The notes under the pieces: model-generated
The model's database searches: none
What the model was told of the DNA's origin: nothing
The model's input: the letters and a program-made list of their open reading frames with translations, nothing else
Shown: piece after piece, positions 15,262-23,735 of the stretch
Layout: each line of letters opens with the position of its first letter
Numbering within the stretch: position 1 is the stretch's first letter
Position numbers and translations under genes: made by a program
Assembly: GCA_028277985.1 (NCBI GenBank)
Contig: JANQFG010000289.1
Coordinates: 102,363-166,362, forward strand
DNA length: 64,000 nt
Origin: a bacterium
Lineage (GTDB): Bacteria > Desulfobacterota > DSWW01
Direction of reading: 5' to 3'

Positions 15262-15705
15262 CGCAGAAGGCCTCAGGGGGTTGATGACGCGTAGGTCCGA
15301 AAACTGCAGGAAATCCGTATCGGCCGAGTAGATCTCCCGGACTCCGTTCTCCCGCATCAGAACGACCGTGCGAATATCGAAGAAGAGATTACCGGCGGGA
15401 TGACTGACTTCCGAAAGTACGTGCCGCAGAAGATCCCAATGTTTTTCTCCCGCCTGCAGGATCTGGAAATTGGGACTCCGGAGGAAGGGTGCCAGAAACC
15501 TCATTGCCTCGGACCAGATCAAAGGCCGATCGAAGACCTTCGGGTGTGTCGTCACGCGGAGGAATTCATACAGGATGCCTTCGGTAAGATACCAGGGCTC
15601 GGGGCCGGTTCCCACCTCATTGAGAAACGCCACGGCGGGACCGTGCTCTTCGGCATTCCTGTTTGCCGCGTAAAGGAGAATGTTGGTGTCAATGACACCC
15701 GCCAT
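15250..15705 (-). CDS. vapC: PIN-domain toxin, VapC family
   Basis: A 151-residue PIN nuclease, expected to cleave RNA (typically tRNA) when free. Acidic active-site residues are visible: Asp6 in VIDTN, Glu42 in LTEGILYEFLRV, and Asp129/Asp131 in SADTDFLQF. The natural C-terminus is probably VINPL; the last residues (RPSASSR) come mainly from readthrough into the argC relic, so the gene joins the duplicated DNA. The ATG overlaps the stop of the antitoxin gene (TGATG). Intact, unlike the PIN gene at 2667-3082. Confidence 0.9.
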   Translation of the reverse strand: MAGVIDTNILLYAANRNAEEHGPAVAFLNEVGTGPEPWYLTEGILYEFLRVTTHPKVFDRPLIWSEAMRFLAPFLRSPNFQILQAGEKHWDLLRHVLSEVSHPAGNLFFDIRTVVLMRENGVREIYSADTDFLQFSDLRVINPLRPSASSR

Positions 15706-15938
15706 CAGGAATCCATCAAGGCTTCGAGAGCATTCCGGTCAGCTAGGTTCACTCGGGGCCGACCCATGGGAAACGAGCAGAGCTTGAAATCCTGCTTCTG
15801 TGTCTTCTTCTTCCGACGCGTGAGCCCCTCGACGAGTAGCTCGTTCACAACCTGAGAAAGCTGCCTGCCTTCACGGCGGGCCAGCTCCCGGACACCTTCG
15901 ATACACGCGTCTTCCAGAATAAGGGTGGTTCTCTTCAT
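15705..15938 (-). CDS. vapB: Ribbon-helix-helix antitoxin, VapB family
   Basis: A 77-residue protein starting MKRTTLILED, the beta-strand of a ribbon-helix-helix DNA-binding domain, followed by helices (GVRELARREGRQLSQVVNELLVEGL). The basic RRKKKTQKQ linker and the C-terminal FPMGRPRVNLADRNALEALMDS should wrap the toxin. It is upstream of and overlaps vapC, the classic order, and would autoregulate. No clear ribosome site was seen. Confidence 0.85.
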   Translation of the reverse strand: MKRTTLILEDACIEGVRELARREGRQLSQVVNELLVEGLTRRKKKTQKQDFKLCSFPMGRPRVNLADRNALEALMDS

Positions 15939-16041
15939 ATCATCTAGACATACAGCAGAATCATACAGATGTCAAGAACGAATCGGATGAACTCGGCCAG
16001 GGAGGAGATTCACGCCTGTCAGGTATACAGGGAGAGTCGAC

Positions 16042-17088
16042 TCAGGGATAAAGGGCGAGGGACTCCAGACCGGAGGGCTCGGGAAGCTCGAAGACCACAT
16101 TCATGTTCTGGACGGCCTGGCCGGAGGCACCCTTCACCAGGTTGTCGATCACCGAGATGATCAGAACCGTGGAGGAACGGGGGTCGTACCGGACCGACAT
16201 TTCGCACCGGTTCGTGCCCCACACGTTCTTGGTGCGGGGAAGCTCGTCTTCGGGGAGGACCTGCACGAAGGGCTCCTGGTCGTAGAAGTCCCTGTAGATC
16301 CCGGTCAGCTCCTTGGTGTCCAGCTCCCGTGTGGGTTTGCAGTAGACCGTGATGAGCATGCCCCGGACCATGGGGATGAGGTGCGGCACAAATGTGACCG
16401 AGACCTTCTCTCCGGCCAGGATGGAGACCTCCTGCTCGATCTCGGGCGTGTGGCGGTGCCGCGCAGGGTTGTACGCCTGGAGATCTTCGGTGGTCTCGGA
16501 GAAGTGGGTACGCAGGTTCAGGGAACGTCCAGCCCCTGAGACGCCTGACTTGGCATCGATCACGATCGAATCGAGGTGCCCGAGCCCCTCCTGGAGGATG
16601 GGCGCCAGGGGCAGAATCGAGGCCGTCGGGTAACACCCCGGGTTGGCAACGAGCCGGGCACCGGGAAGCTGGGAGCGGTTGAGCTCGGTCAGCCCGTAGA
16701 CCGCCTCGTCGAGGAGGTCCGGCGCCGTGTGCGTCATCTGATACCACTTGTCGTACGCCTTCGGGTCCTTGAGCCGGAAGTCAGCGCTCACGTCGATGAC
16801 CTTGCAGCCGGCCTGGAGGAACTCCGGGACGATCGAGACGGCCACACCGTGAGGCGTGCACATGAAGACCAGGTCGGTGCCCTCGGCGGACGCCGCCTCC
16901 AGGGGTTGGAAGACCCGCTCCGGGACCCCGCGCAAATGAGGGAAGACCTCGTGCAGGCGTTTGCCCTCGTTGGTTTTGCCCGTCATGAGCCAGCTTATCT
17001 CAGCATTGGGATGGGTCGCCAGCAGCCTGATCAACTCGCAGCCCGCATAGCCTGCTGCACCTGCGATCCCCACCTTGAGCTTGGTCAT
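16042..17088 (-). CDS. argC: N-acetyl-gamma-glutamyl-phosphate reductase
   Basis: A 348-residue enzyme of arginine synthesis that reduces N-acetylglutamyl 5-phosphate to the semialdehyde with NADPH. The Rossmann start is KVGIAGAAGYAGCELIRLL; the catalytic Cys lies in VANPGCYPTAS (about Cys152), and the active-site His in HRHTPEIEQE. The length is normal. The start was set at 17088 because GGGAGAGAAAGGG precedes it; the frame is open to 17145 without better signals. A TATAAT at 17150-17145 on the minus strand could be its -10 box. Its last 117 bp are repeated at 15145-15261. Confidence 0.96.
   Translation of the reverse strand: MTKLKVGIAGAAGYAGCELIRLLATHPNAEISWLMTGKTNEGKRLHEVFPHLRGVPERVFQPLEAASAEGTDLVFMCTPHGVAVSIVPEFLQAGCKVIDVSADFRLKDPKAYDKWYQMTHTAPDLLDEAVYGLTELNRSQLPGARLVANPGCYPTASILPLAPILQEGLGHLDSIVIDAKSGVSGAGRSLNLRTHFSETTEDLQAYNPARHRHTPEIEQEVSILAGEKVSVTFVPHLIPMVRGMLITVYCKPTRELDTKELTGIYRDFYDQEPFVQVLPEDELPRTKNVWGTNRCEMSVRYDPRSSTVLIISVIDNLVKGASGQAVQNMNVVFELPEPSGLESLALYP
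16044..16160. repeat. Duplicated argC 3' segment, intact copy
   Basis: Direct repeat partner of 15145-15261, same orientation, so the two copies bracket the vapBC genes (a unit of ~0.9 kb). About nine in ten positions match. Confidence 0.85.
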
Positions 17089-17230
17089 CCCTTTCTCTCC
17101 CGCGATCCCTTCGTCTCCCTTGATTTTTGACTCTCTTCCATTCAATTATAGTGCATCCGGAAAAAAGTCACCCCATACTAGCGAAACCCATTCACCGGGG
17201 CAACTCCCCAGACAGCCCGACAGGCCTTCC

Positions 17231-18256
17231 ATGATCCGTGAAGCGATTGCACACGTTGTCGAAGGGCAGCATCTCACTATGGAGGAGATGACCCTCACCA
17301 TGGAGGAGATCACATCCGGCCAGGCCACCCCTGCGCAGATCGCCTCCCTGATCACTGCCCTCAGGCTCAAGGGAGAGACCGTGGAGGAGATCACCGCCGC
17401 TGCCCGGGTCATGCGGGAGAAGGCGGTCCCGATCGAAGTGGCCCGGGGGCCGGATGCGCCCGCACTGATCGACACCTGCGGGACGGGTGGAGACGGTATC
17501 CACACCTTCAACATCTCCACGGCAACCGCCTTTGTGGTCGCGGGCGCCGGAGTGCGTGTGGCAAAGCATGGGAACCGCTCCGTGTCCAGCGTCTGCGGAA
17601 GCGCCGATGTCTGCGAGGCCCTGGGAATCAACCTGGATCTCTCCCCGGAAGAGGTGGCCGGCTCGGTGGATGAGAACGGCATCGGGTTCCTCTTCGCCCC
17701 TGCCCTTCACGGTACGATGAAGCATGCCATCGGGCCGCGCAAGGAAATCGGCATCCGCACGATCTTCAACATTCTCGGGCCGCTGACCAACCCGGCCGGA
17801 GCAGAGGTCCAGATCCTCGGGGTATTCCGAAGAGACCTGCCCGCGGTCATGGCAGAGGTGCTGGGCCAGCTGGGGTGTCGCAGGGCCCTGGTCGTTCATG
17901 GAGAAGACGGGATGGACGAGATCACCACGACCGGGAGCAGCCACGTAGCCGAGTGGGTGGACGGTCGGGTTCGGCAATACACCGTGCACCCGGAAGAGTT
18001 CGGGATCCCCGTGGGCACGACCGCCGACCTCCTGGGGGGCGACGCGGAAGAGAACGCCCGCATTATTCTCGACCTTCTTAAAGGAAAGAAGGATAGAAAG
18101 CGAGACATCGTCCTGTTGAATGCCGGTGCGGCCCTGTACGCCGCAGGTTCTGCCGATACGATCGAGAAGGGAATCGAACTCGCCGGTCAGGCGATCGATG
18201 AGGGAAAAGCTCTTGACAGACTCGAGGCCATGATTCGACACTCGAACAGGCAGTAG
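17231..18256 (+). CDS. trpD: Anthranilate phosphoribosyltransferase
   Basis: A 341-residue enzyme of tryptophan synthesis that joins anthranilate and PRPP. Signatures include the PRPP loop DTCGTGGDGIHTFNIST, the following VAKHGNRSVSSVCGSADVCEALG and the LGPLTNPAGAEVQILGVF segment. The start was chosen at MIREAIAHVVEG, the normal family start; the frame reaches back to 17075 over the argC promoter region. It is divergent from argC and not beside other trp genes here, so it sits in a scattered trp layout. Confidence 0.96.
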   Translation: MIREAIAHVVEGQHLTMEEMTLTMEEITSGQATPAQIASLITALRLKGETVEEITAAARVMREKAVPIEVARGPDAPALIDTCGTGGDGIHTFNISTATAFVVAGAGVRVAKHGNRSVSSVCGSADVCEALGINLDLSPEEVAGSVDENGIGFLFAPALHGTMKHAIGPRKEIGIRTIFNILGPLTNPAGAEVQILGVFRRDLPAVMAEVLGQLGCRRALVVHGEDGMDEITTTGSSHVAEWVDGRVRQYTVHPEEFGIPVGTTADLLGGDAEENARIILDLLKGKKDRKRDIVLLNAGAALYAAGSADTIEKGIELAGQAIDEGKALDRLEAMIRHSNRQ

Positions 18257-18284
18257 AGCACACTCCTTTCCTGGGGGAGCGGGC

Positions 18285-19286
18285 ATGACACAGCGTACTT
18301 TTCTCTGGCTGGTTCTGAGCTTTTTGCTGGGCATGGGTGTTGCCTACGGCCTGATCTTCCTGGACCGGCAGGCATCGATTCCGAGACTGGAAAAGACGGA
18401 CATCTTCGAGGTGGTGGACTCGGACGGCACCGTGCTTCGACTCAGCTACGCGGAGATCGAACGGGAGCGGGAAGAGCTTCGTGCTTTGCGCGAAACACGC
18501 AACGCCCTTTCGAGGGCCGCGATGAAGAGGAAGCGGCCGGCTGCCCCACCGCGCGTCGATATTCCCGGCCTGCCCACCCCTGGATCGCCCGGCGCAGAGG
18601 CGGCGGCAAAGGCACCACCGAGCAAGGACCTGCGCCAGCTCTTCACCAAGATCTTCAGCCAGCCGATCATGAAGGACCTGATGGAGGCACAGGTCGTTCG
18701 AGAGGCCGGGGAACTGGCCGACGTCCTCGATCTCACGGACGAGCAGCTCACCTCGGTCGAGCAGGAACTGAAGATTCGGAAGCGTACTTTCCCTCCCGGC
18801 CTCCCGGGCTCCCCGTCCGAGAACGATCAGGAGGAACCCGAGACCAGCATCGAGGAAGCGCTTCAGGGAATTCTCACCCCCGAGCAGTTCCAGAAATACC
18901 AGGAGTACACCGAGCAGAAGAGCAACCTCGCCGGAAGCCCTGCCCTGGAAAGACAGCTCTTCGAGCTCGAATGGCGACTCCAGCTCACAGAGGAGCAGGA
19001 GGGCCCGGTGCAGGAAATCCTGAAAGAGCAGGAGACCCGGATGGGTCAGCTATCGCCTGCCTCACCGCTCGAGGGGGAGGCTTCGCCAGGGGAGAGGCTC
19101 GAGAAGCACCTGGCAAGGCGAACCGCCCTCAACAAGGAGACCGCAGAGAAGATGAAGGGAGTCCTCGAAGAGGACCAGTACGAGGTATTCTTGAGGTATC
19201 AAGTAGAAAGGGATACCGAAACACGCCTGCTCAAGAGTCTGATCCGGGAGGAGCGCGGAACGGCGGCACCGCCCTCTACTCCGTGA
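18285..19286 (+). CDS. Membrane-anchored periplasmic coiled-coil protein, unknown
   Basis: A 333-residue protein with one N-terminal membrane segment (residues ~5-26, LWLVLSFLLGMGVAYGLIFL) and a long charged, helical periplasmic part (EIEREREELRALRETRNALSRAAMKRKR). Two pieces with the form LDLTDEQLTSVEQEL and LQLTEEQEGPVQEIL resemble the repeated LTxxQ helices of Spy/CpxP-like periplasmic proteins, followed by LTPEQFQKYQEY. A Pro-rich linker separates the anchor from these. A Spy-like chaperone or stress role is only a guess. It starts 28 bases after trpD and ends overlapping the convergent flavodoxin gene by 11 bases. Confidence 0.75.
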   Translation: MTQRTFLWLVLSFLLGMGVAYGLIFLDRQASIPRLEKTDIFEVVDSDGTVLRLSYAEIEREREELRALRETRNALSRAAMKRKRPAAPPRVDIPGLPTPGSPGAEAAAKAPPSKDLRQLFTKIFSQPIMKDLMEAQVVREAGELADVLDLTDEQLTSVEQELKIRKRTFPPGLPGSPSENDQEEPETSIEEALQGILTPEQFQKYQEYTEQKSNLAGSPALERQLFELEWRLQLTEEQEGPVQEILKEQETRMGQLSPASPLEGEASPGERLEKHLARRTALNKETAEKMKGVLEEDQYEVFLRYQVERDTETRLLKSLIREERGTAAPPSTP

Positions 19287-19758
19287 GCATCGTGGTCAGC
19301 TTTGCCACCCGTTTTCCGAGCTTCCTGGCATTCTCTTCCGTCTTTTCGTCCGGTTCGCCCACACAAGCCGTGCCGTAGTGGCCCGTCGCGTCCAGAGGGT
19401 CGCCCACAATGATCATGCCGTAGATCAACAGGGCCTGAAGGATCGACAGCATGGTGGTCTCTTTGCCGCCCGAGGCATCGCCGGCAGTCGCAAAGGCCGC
19501 CCCGACCTTGCCTTCCATCTTCTTGCGACTTCCCACGAACCGGTCCAGAAGATCCTTGAGAGGTGCAGCCATGCCTCCGAAATACACGGGAGATCCCACG
19601 ATGAGACCGTCGCTTCCTTCGAATTCTTCGCGCGTGACCTCGGCAGTAGACCGGAGCAGGCAATCAACACCCTCAACCTCGCCCACCCCCTGGACAATCG
19701 CCTCGGCCAGCTTCTTGGTGTTACCCGAACGTGAATAATAGAGCACCAGGACGTGCAT
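19276..19758 (-). CDS. Flavodoxin / WrbA-like flavoprotein
   Basis: A 160-residue protein with the flavodoxin fold: phosphate-binding YYSRSGNTKKLAEAI at residues 7-21, and SPVYFGGMAAPLKDLLDRF, the isoalloxazine-contacting loop of the NAD(P)H:quinone oxidoreductase (WrbA) group. The AFATAGDASGGKETTMLSILQ segment also fits. It binds FMN and probably reduces quinones or acts as an electron carrier in the cytoplasm; the exact partner is unknown. It is transcribed toward the upstream gene. Confidence 0.88.
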   Translation of the reverse strand: MHVLVLYYSRSGNTKKLAEAIVQGVGEVEGVDCLLRSTAEVTREEFEGSDGLIVGSPVYFGGMAAPLKDLLDRFVGSRKKMEGKVGAAFATAGDASGGKETTMLSILQALLIYGMIIVGDPLDATGHYGTACVGEPDEKTEENARKLGKRVAKLTTMLTE

Positions 19759-20283
19759 TCGATCCCCCCGAGCTGTTTCTTGACCTGGACCCGGTCTCGT
19801 GCGCCCCCGGGATTCCTTTCCGCGTCCTTATAGCACACTCCCGGCGCGGAATCGAGGAATTTTGTCACTACGCCCGCCCGGCTGAGCCACCTTGCACGGC
19901 ATGGAGCCACTCCCGGATCGCCCCTCACCGAAGCGGGTGTCGGCCGAAGGAGACTACTTGAAGTTTCGGGTCATTAGATAAATAAAACTTAACACTTATG
20001 AGTATTAGTTAAAGTAAAGAGACGACGCCTTTCAGGCCTCTAGTCCACATCTCCGAGAAGTAGATCCCGCCCGAGGCGCCTATCGGCCGGCCCAGTGCGA
20101 TGGCGCCTGCGACAATGTCCTATCTAATGAGCTTCACCCCATTTTCTGCCTATCGGTTCGTGATCTCTATTCCTAGTAGGAGTGCGGGAAAGGGGTCAGC
20201 GGATTTCCCTTGACCCGACACCAGATATACCATTAGACTACGATTCAGAACGACCCGGATCCTGCCCGAAAAGGAGTCATTTG
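19759..20283. other. 525 bp intergenic region with divergent promoters
   Basis: No gene is supported; short frames here lack ribosome sites. A strongly AT-rich block at 19970-20020 should hold the promoter of the SBBP gene at 20284. AAGGAG at 20270-20275 is the ribosome site of that gene. No tRNA or riboswitch fold was recognised. Confidence 0.5.
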
Positions 20284-23200
20284 ATGGGAATCACCCGGTT
20301 CGCTGGCCTCTTATCTTGTGTAGCATTCGCGTTCGTGTGTCTTCTTGGCATTCCTGCGGCGGGGGTTCAAGCGCAGATCATGCAACCCTACCTCGTCTGG
20401 GAGTCCAGGTACAATCATCCGTACAGCGAGGACAAACCTTCCCAGGTCATCACGGACAACGCCGGTAGCATCTACGTCACGGGCATCGGAGAAGGGCAGA
20501 CCGGAGGAAGCCCGGACTTCCTGACGGTCAAGTACGACTCATACGGCACCGAGGGCTGGAAGGCCCGCTACGGCTTGCTCACCTACGATTTCGATACTGT
20601 TTGCGATCCGAATTACCGCATGGCAACCGACACGCCCGTAGGTATCGGACTCGACGAGGCAGGGAACGTCTACGTCGGAGGTCTCTCCACCTACACCGTC
20701 ACCTGCTACCAATACGGCACCCGGCGTGAAGACTACATGACGACGGTGAAGTACGATCCGGATGGGATTCAGGTGTGGGTGGCCCGCAACGCTGGCGAAG
20801 CTGCGGCCATGGCCGTCAACGAATACGGCGACACGTTCATGGCGGGCACCCACTACACGTACGACCAATACGGATACGAGACCAGTGCCTCCTACGTCAC
20901 AGCCAAATTGGACACCTTGGGACAGAAACACTGGTCCGTTCGCTACGATGATGGCTCTAGCAGCCAACGCAACCTCGCGACCGATATCGCTCTGGGCGAG
21001 TTAGGATTGATCCACGTAACAGGCCGCAGCCTGGGAGAGGAGACCGGCTACGACTACGCAACGACGACCTACGGCCCGCATGGAACCGAGCTCTACGTCA
21101 ACCGTTACGACGGCCCGGCAGGCGGGGACGACCTGGCCGAGGCGATCTTCGTTAACGGTCTGGGTGAGGTATTTGTCACAGGCTCGAGCGAAGGAGCCGG
21201 GACAGGCAGGGACTTCGCCACAGTCAAGTACAGCGCCCTGGGCGGCGAAGTCTGGGTCGCCCGCTACAACGGACCTGCCGACGGCCGGGACGAGGCGGTC
21301 TCGGTGGCAGGCGACCCGCTGGGGAATGTCTACGTCACCGGTACGAGCGAAGGCCTTGCGTCAGGGGCCGATATCGTAACGGTTGCCTACAGCTTCTTCG
21401 GCCATGAGGTCTGGAGACAACGCTACGACGGCCCGGCGAGCGGGAACGATTCAGCGTCCTCCGTCATCGTCACCACCGCCGGCGACGTGGTCATGACCGG
21501 AAAAAGCGAGGGCTCGGATTCGGACGAAGACTACGTGACGATCTGCTACGAATCGTCTTCAGGAGCGGTGCTCTGGACGGCCCGGTACGACGGCCCCGCC
21601 AGCACAGAAGACGCTGCAACTTCGGCTACTCCGGACGGGTCTGGAAACGTGATCGTGACAGGACACAGCCGCGGCGTGAAGACCGGTCCGGACTATGCCA
21701 CAATCAAGTACGGCGCTGGCGGCAGCGAACTTTGGACGGCCCGCTTCGAAAACCCCGGCATGGGAGCGACCGCCGATACACCCTCTGCCATGGCCCTGGA
21801 CCCCCTCGGAAATATCTGCGTGGCCGGGTCGAGCGCCGAGCCCGATTCGAGTGGCTTTCCTGTTCTATCCACATCCGACTATGCGGTCGTCAAGATCGAC
21901 CCGGAGGGCAACCAACTCTGGGAGGCCAGTTACGACGGCCCATCCGGCATGGACGACATCGCCCGCGACATCGCCGTAGACACCATGGGAAACGTCCATG
22001 TAACCGGCGGCAGCGATGGGTTCGAAACCGGGGAAGACTACCTCACGGTGAAGTACGACCCGGCAGGCAGTGAGCTGTGGGTCGCACGGCACGATGGCCC
22101 TGAAAGTGCGGATGATGTTGCCGAAACCATCGCCTTGGACCCAGGAGGCAACATCTTAGTGACAGGTACCAGTGAAGGCACCGGGACCGGCGGAGACTAC
22201 CTGACCGTCAAGTACGACCCGGCAGGCAGCCAGCTGTGGACTGCTCGGTATGATGGCGACGCCAACACGGACGAGGCGGTTGACCTGAGCGTAGATGCCG
22301 CAGGAAACGTCTATGTTACCGGTTGCAGTACACGCTCGGGAACGGACGAGGATTACGCAACCATTAAGTACGACCCAAACGGAAGCGAGCTATGGATCGC
22401 AAGTTACAACGGCCCGATGAGCCTAGCGGACAGGGCGAATGACCTGGCCCTCGATGGAGCCGGCAATGTTTATGTTACAGGTCGCAGCAGGGGCTCATCT
22501 GTCAGTTACGACTACGACTATGCCACCATCAAGTACGACGCCGACGGCAATGAACTGTGGGTCGCGCGGTACAACGGCCTGACGATCGACCGGCACTACG
22601 GGATTGCCCTTGTCGTGGACACCTCAGGCAATGTATACGTCACCGGCAGTAGCGGTGACGACGCGGCCACGATCAAGTACGATCCGGACGGCAACGAGCT
22701 GTGGGTCGCGCGGCGCCCCGCTGCCCATGGAAATCAGGACATCAGTGTGGCCGCCATCGCGGTGGACACGTCCGGATCCGTATACGTCGCAGGCAGAATC
22801 TTCTACTGGGGCACTTGGGGTCGTTCCAGCTCGAACATTCTGCTCCTCAAGTACGATACTCTCGGCAACGTGGAATTGGAGATCCTCTACAGCGGCCCCT
22901 ACCCCATTCTGAACGCAGGGAGCAACGGGGTGGAAGACCTCTTGCTGGACCCCGGGGGAGACTTCTACATTGCGGGCTACAGTAGGCTTGAGAGCACATA
23001 CGGCGATTTTGCCACGCTCAGGTACACCCACGACCTAACGTGCAACGACCCGGACGGGGACGGTTTCGGCGCGCCCTGGGGGCCCGAATGCACCTACTAT
23101 GAATGGGACTGCGACAATTCCTATCCTGAGGTCAATCCGTATGACCGGGAGGACGACTGGGAGGAGTGCCATAACGGAATCGACGATGACTGCGACGGAT

Positions 23201-23649
23201 TCGTAGATGCGACTGTAGAGTACTTGTACTACAGCTATATCTCTTGCCCCTGCGTCGACCAGGACGGCGACGGATACGGCGTCCCACCCGATAACGGGGG
23301 CTGCGGTTTTCCCGAGGAGGACTGCAACGACAACAATCCTCTGGCAAATCCCGCGGGGCTCGAAATTCCATACAACGACATAGACGACGACTGCGACGGC
23401 GATGTGGACGAAACGGACTGCTTCATCGCCACGGCCGCCTTCGGTTCGGAGATGGAGGGCAGGATCGAGGTGCTGAGGGACTTCCGGGATGAGGTCCTGA
23501 TGGATCTTCCGGCAGGCCGGGCCCTTGTGCAGGCCTACTACGAGTTGAGCCCTCCCGTGGCGGAGTTCATCGCCCGGCATGGGTGGCTGCGGGCGCTCGT
23601 TCGAGCGCTCTTGCTGCCCCTAGTCGGGGCTGCGTCACTCCTCACTTGA
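20284..23649 (+). CDS. Giant secreted SBBP beta-propeller protein 1, MopE motifs, CFI-box C-terminus
   Basis: A 1121-residue secreted protein. The start at 20284 is set by AAGGAG and a signal peptide (MGITRFAGLLSCVAFAFVCLL, cut near VQA). Most of the chain is a ~52-residue repeat, GNVYVTGxSxGxGTGxDYATVKYDPDGNELWVARYDGPA, of the SBBP type, present well over a dozen times and expected to form beta-propellers. The C-terminal ~150 residues carry MopE-like motifs (CDNSYPEVNP, CHNGIDDDCDG, DxDGDGYG) that may bind Ca or other metals. It ends with CFIATAAFGSEMEGRI, the CFI-box, and a hydrophobic segment (WLRALVRALLLPLVG). First of four tandem paralogues; surface location inferred. Confidence 0.9.
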   Translation: MGITRFAGLLSCVAFAFVCLLGIPAAGVQAQIMQPYLVWESRYNHPYSEDKPSQVITDNAGSIYVTGIGEGQTGGSPDFLTVKYDSYGTEGWKARYGLLTYDFDTVCDPNYRMATDTPVGIGLDEAGNVYVGGLSTYTVTCYQYGTRREDYMTTVKYDPDGIQVWVARNAGEAAAMAVNEYGDTFMAGTHYTYDQYGYETSASYVTAKLDTLGQKHWSVRYDDGSSSQRNLATDIALGELGLIHVTGRSLGEETGYDYATTTYGPHGTELYVNRYDGPAGGDDLAEAIFVNGLGEVFVTGSSEGAGTGRDFATVKYSALGGEVWVARYNGPADGRDEAVSVAGDPLGNVYVTGTSEGLASGADIVTVAYSFFGHEVWRQRYDGPASGNDSASSVIVTTAGDVVMTGKSEGSDSDEDYVTICYESSSGAVLWTARYDGPASTEDAATSATPDGSGNVIVTGHSRGVKTGPDYATIKYGAGGSELWTARFENPGMGATADTPSAMALDPLGNICVAGSSAEPDSSGFPVLSTSDYAVVKIDPEGNQLWEASYDGPSGMDDIARDIAVDTMGNVHVTGGSDGFETGEDYLTVKYDPAGSELWVARHDGPESADDVAETIALDPGGNILVTGTSEGTGTGGDYLTVKYDPAGSQLWTARYDGDANTDEAVDLSVDAAGNVYVTGCSTRSGTDEDYATIKYDPNGSELWIASYNGPMSLADRANDLALDGAGNVYVTGRSRGSSVSYDYDYATIKYDADGNELWVARYNGLTIDRHYGIALVVDTSGNVYVTGSSGDDAATIKYDPDGNELWVARRPAAHGNQDISVAAIAVDTSGSVYVAGRIFYWGTWGRSSSNILLLKYDTLGNVELEILYSGPYPILNAGSNGVEDLLLDPGGDFYIAGYSRLESTYGDFATLRYTHDLTCNDPDGDGFGAPWGPECTYYEWDCDNSYPEVNPYDREDDWEECHNGIDDDCDGFVDATVEYLYYSYISCPCVDQDGDGYGVPPDNGGCGFPEEDCNDNNPLANPAGLEIPYNDIDDDCDGDVDETDCFIATAAFGSEMEGRIEVLRDFRDEVLMDLPAGRALVQAYYELSPPVAEFIARHGWLRALVRALLLPLVGAASLLT

Positions 23650-23735
23650 CCCGATACATGTAAATAATTGCAATATATTCAAATAGTTGAATAGAACATT
23701 TAAACTTTTCTATCATGTCTTGAAGGAGCTAAAGA

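Noticed and set aside
19759..20283. tRNA, riboswitch or other RNA gene in the large gap
   Set aside because: I found no cloverleaf, no CCA-type end and no conserved riboswitch core by reading both strands.
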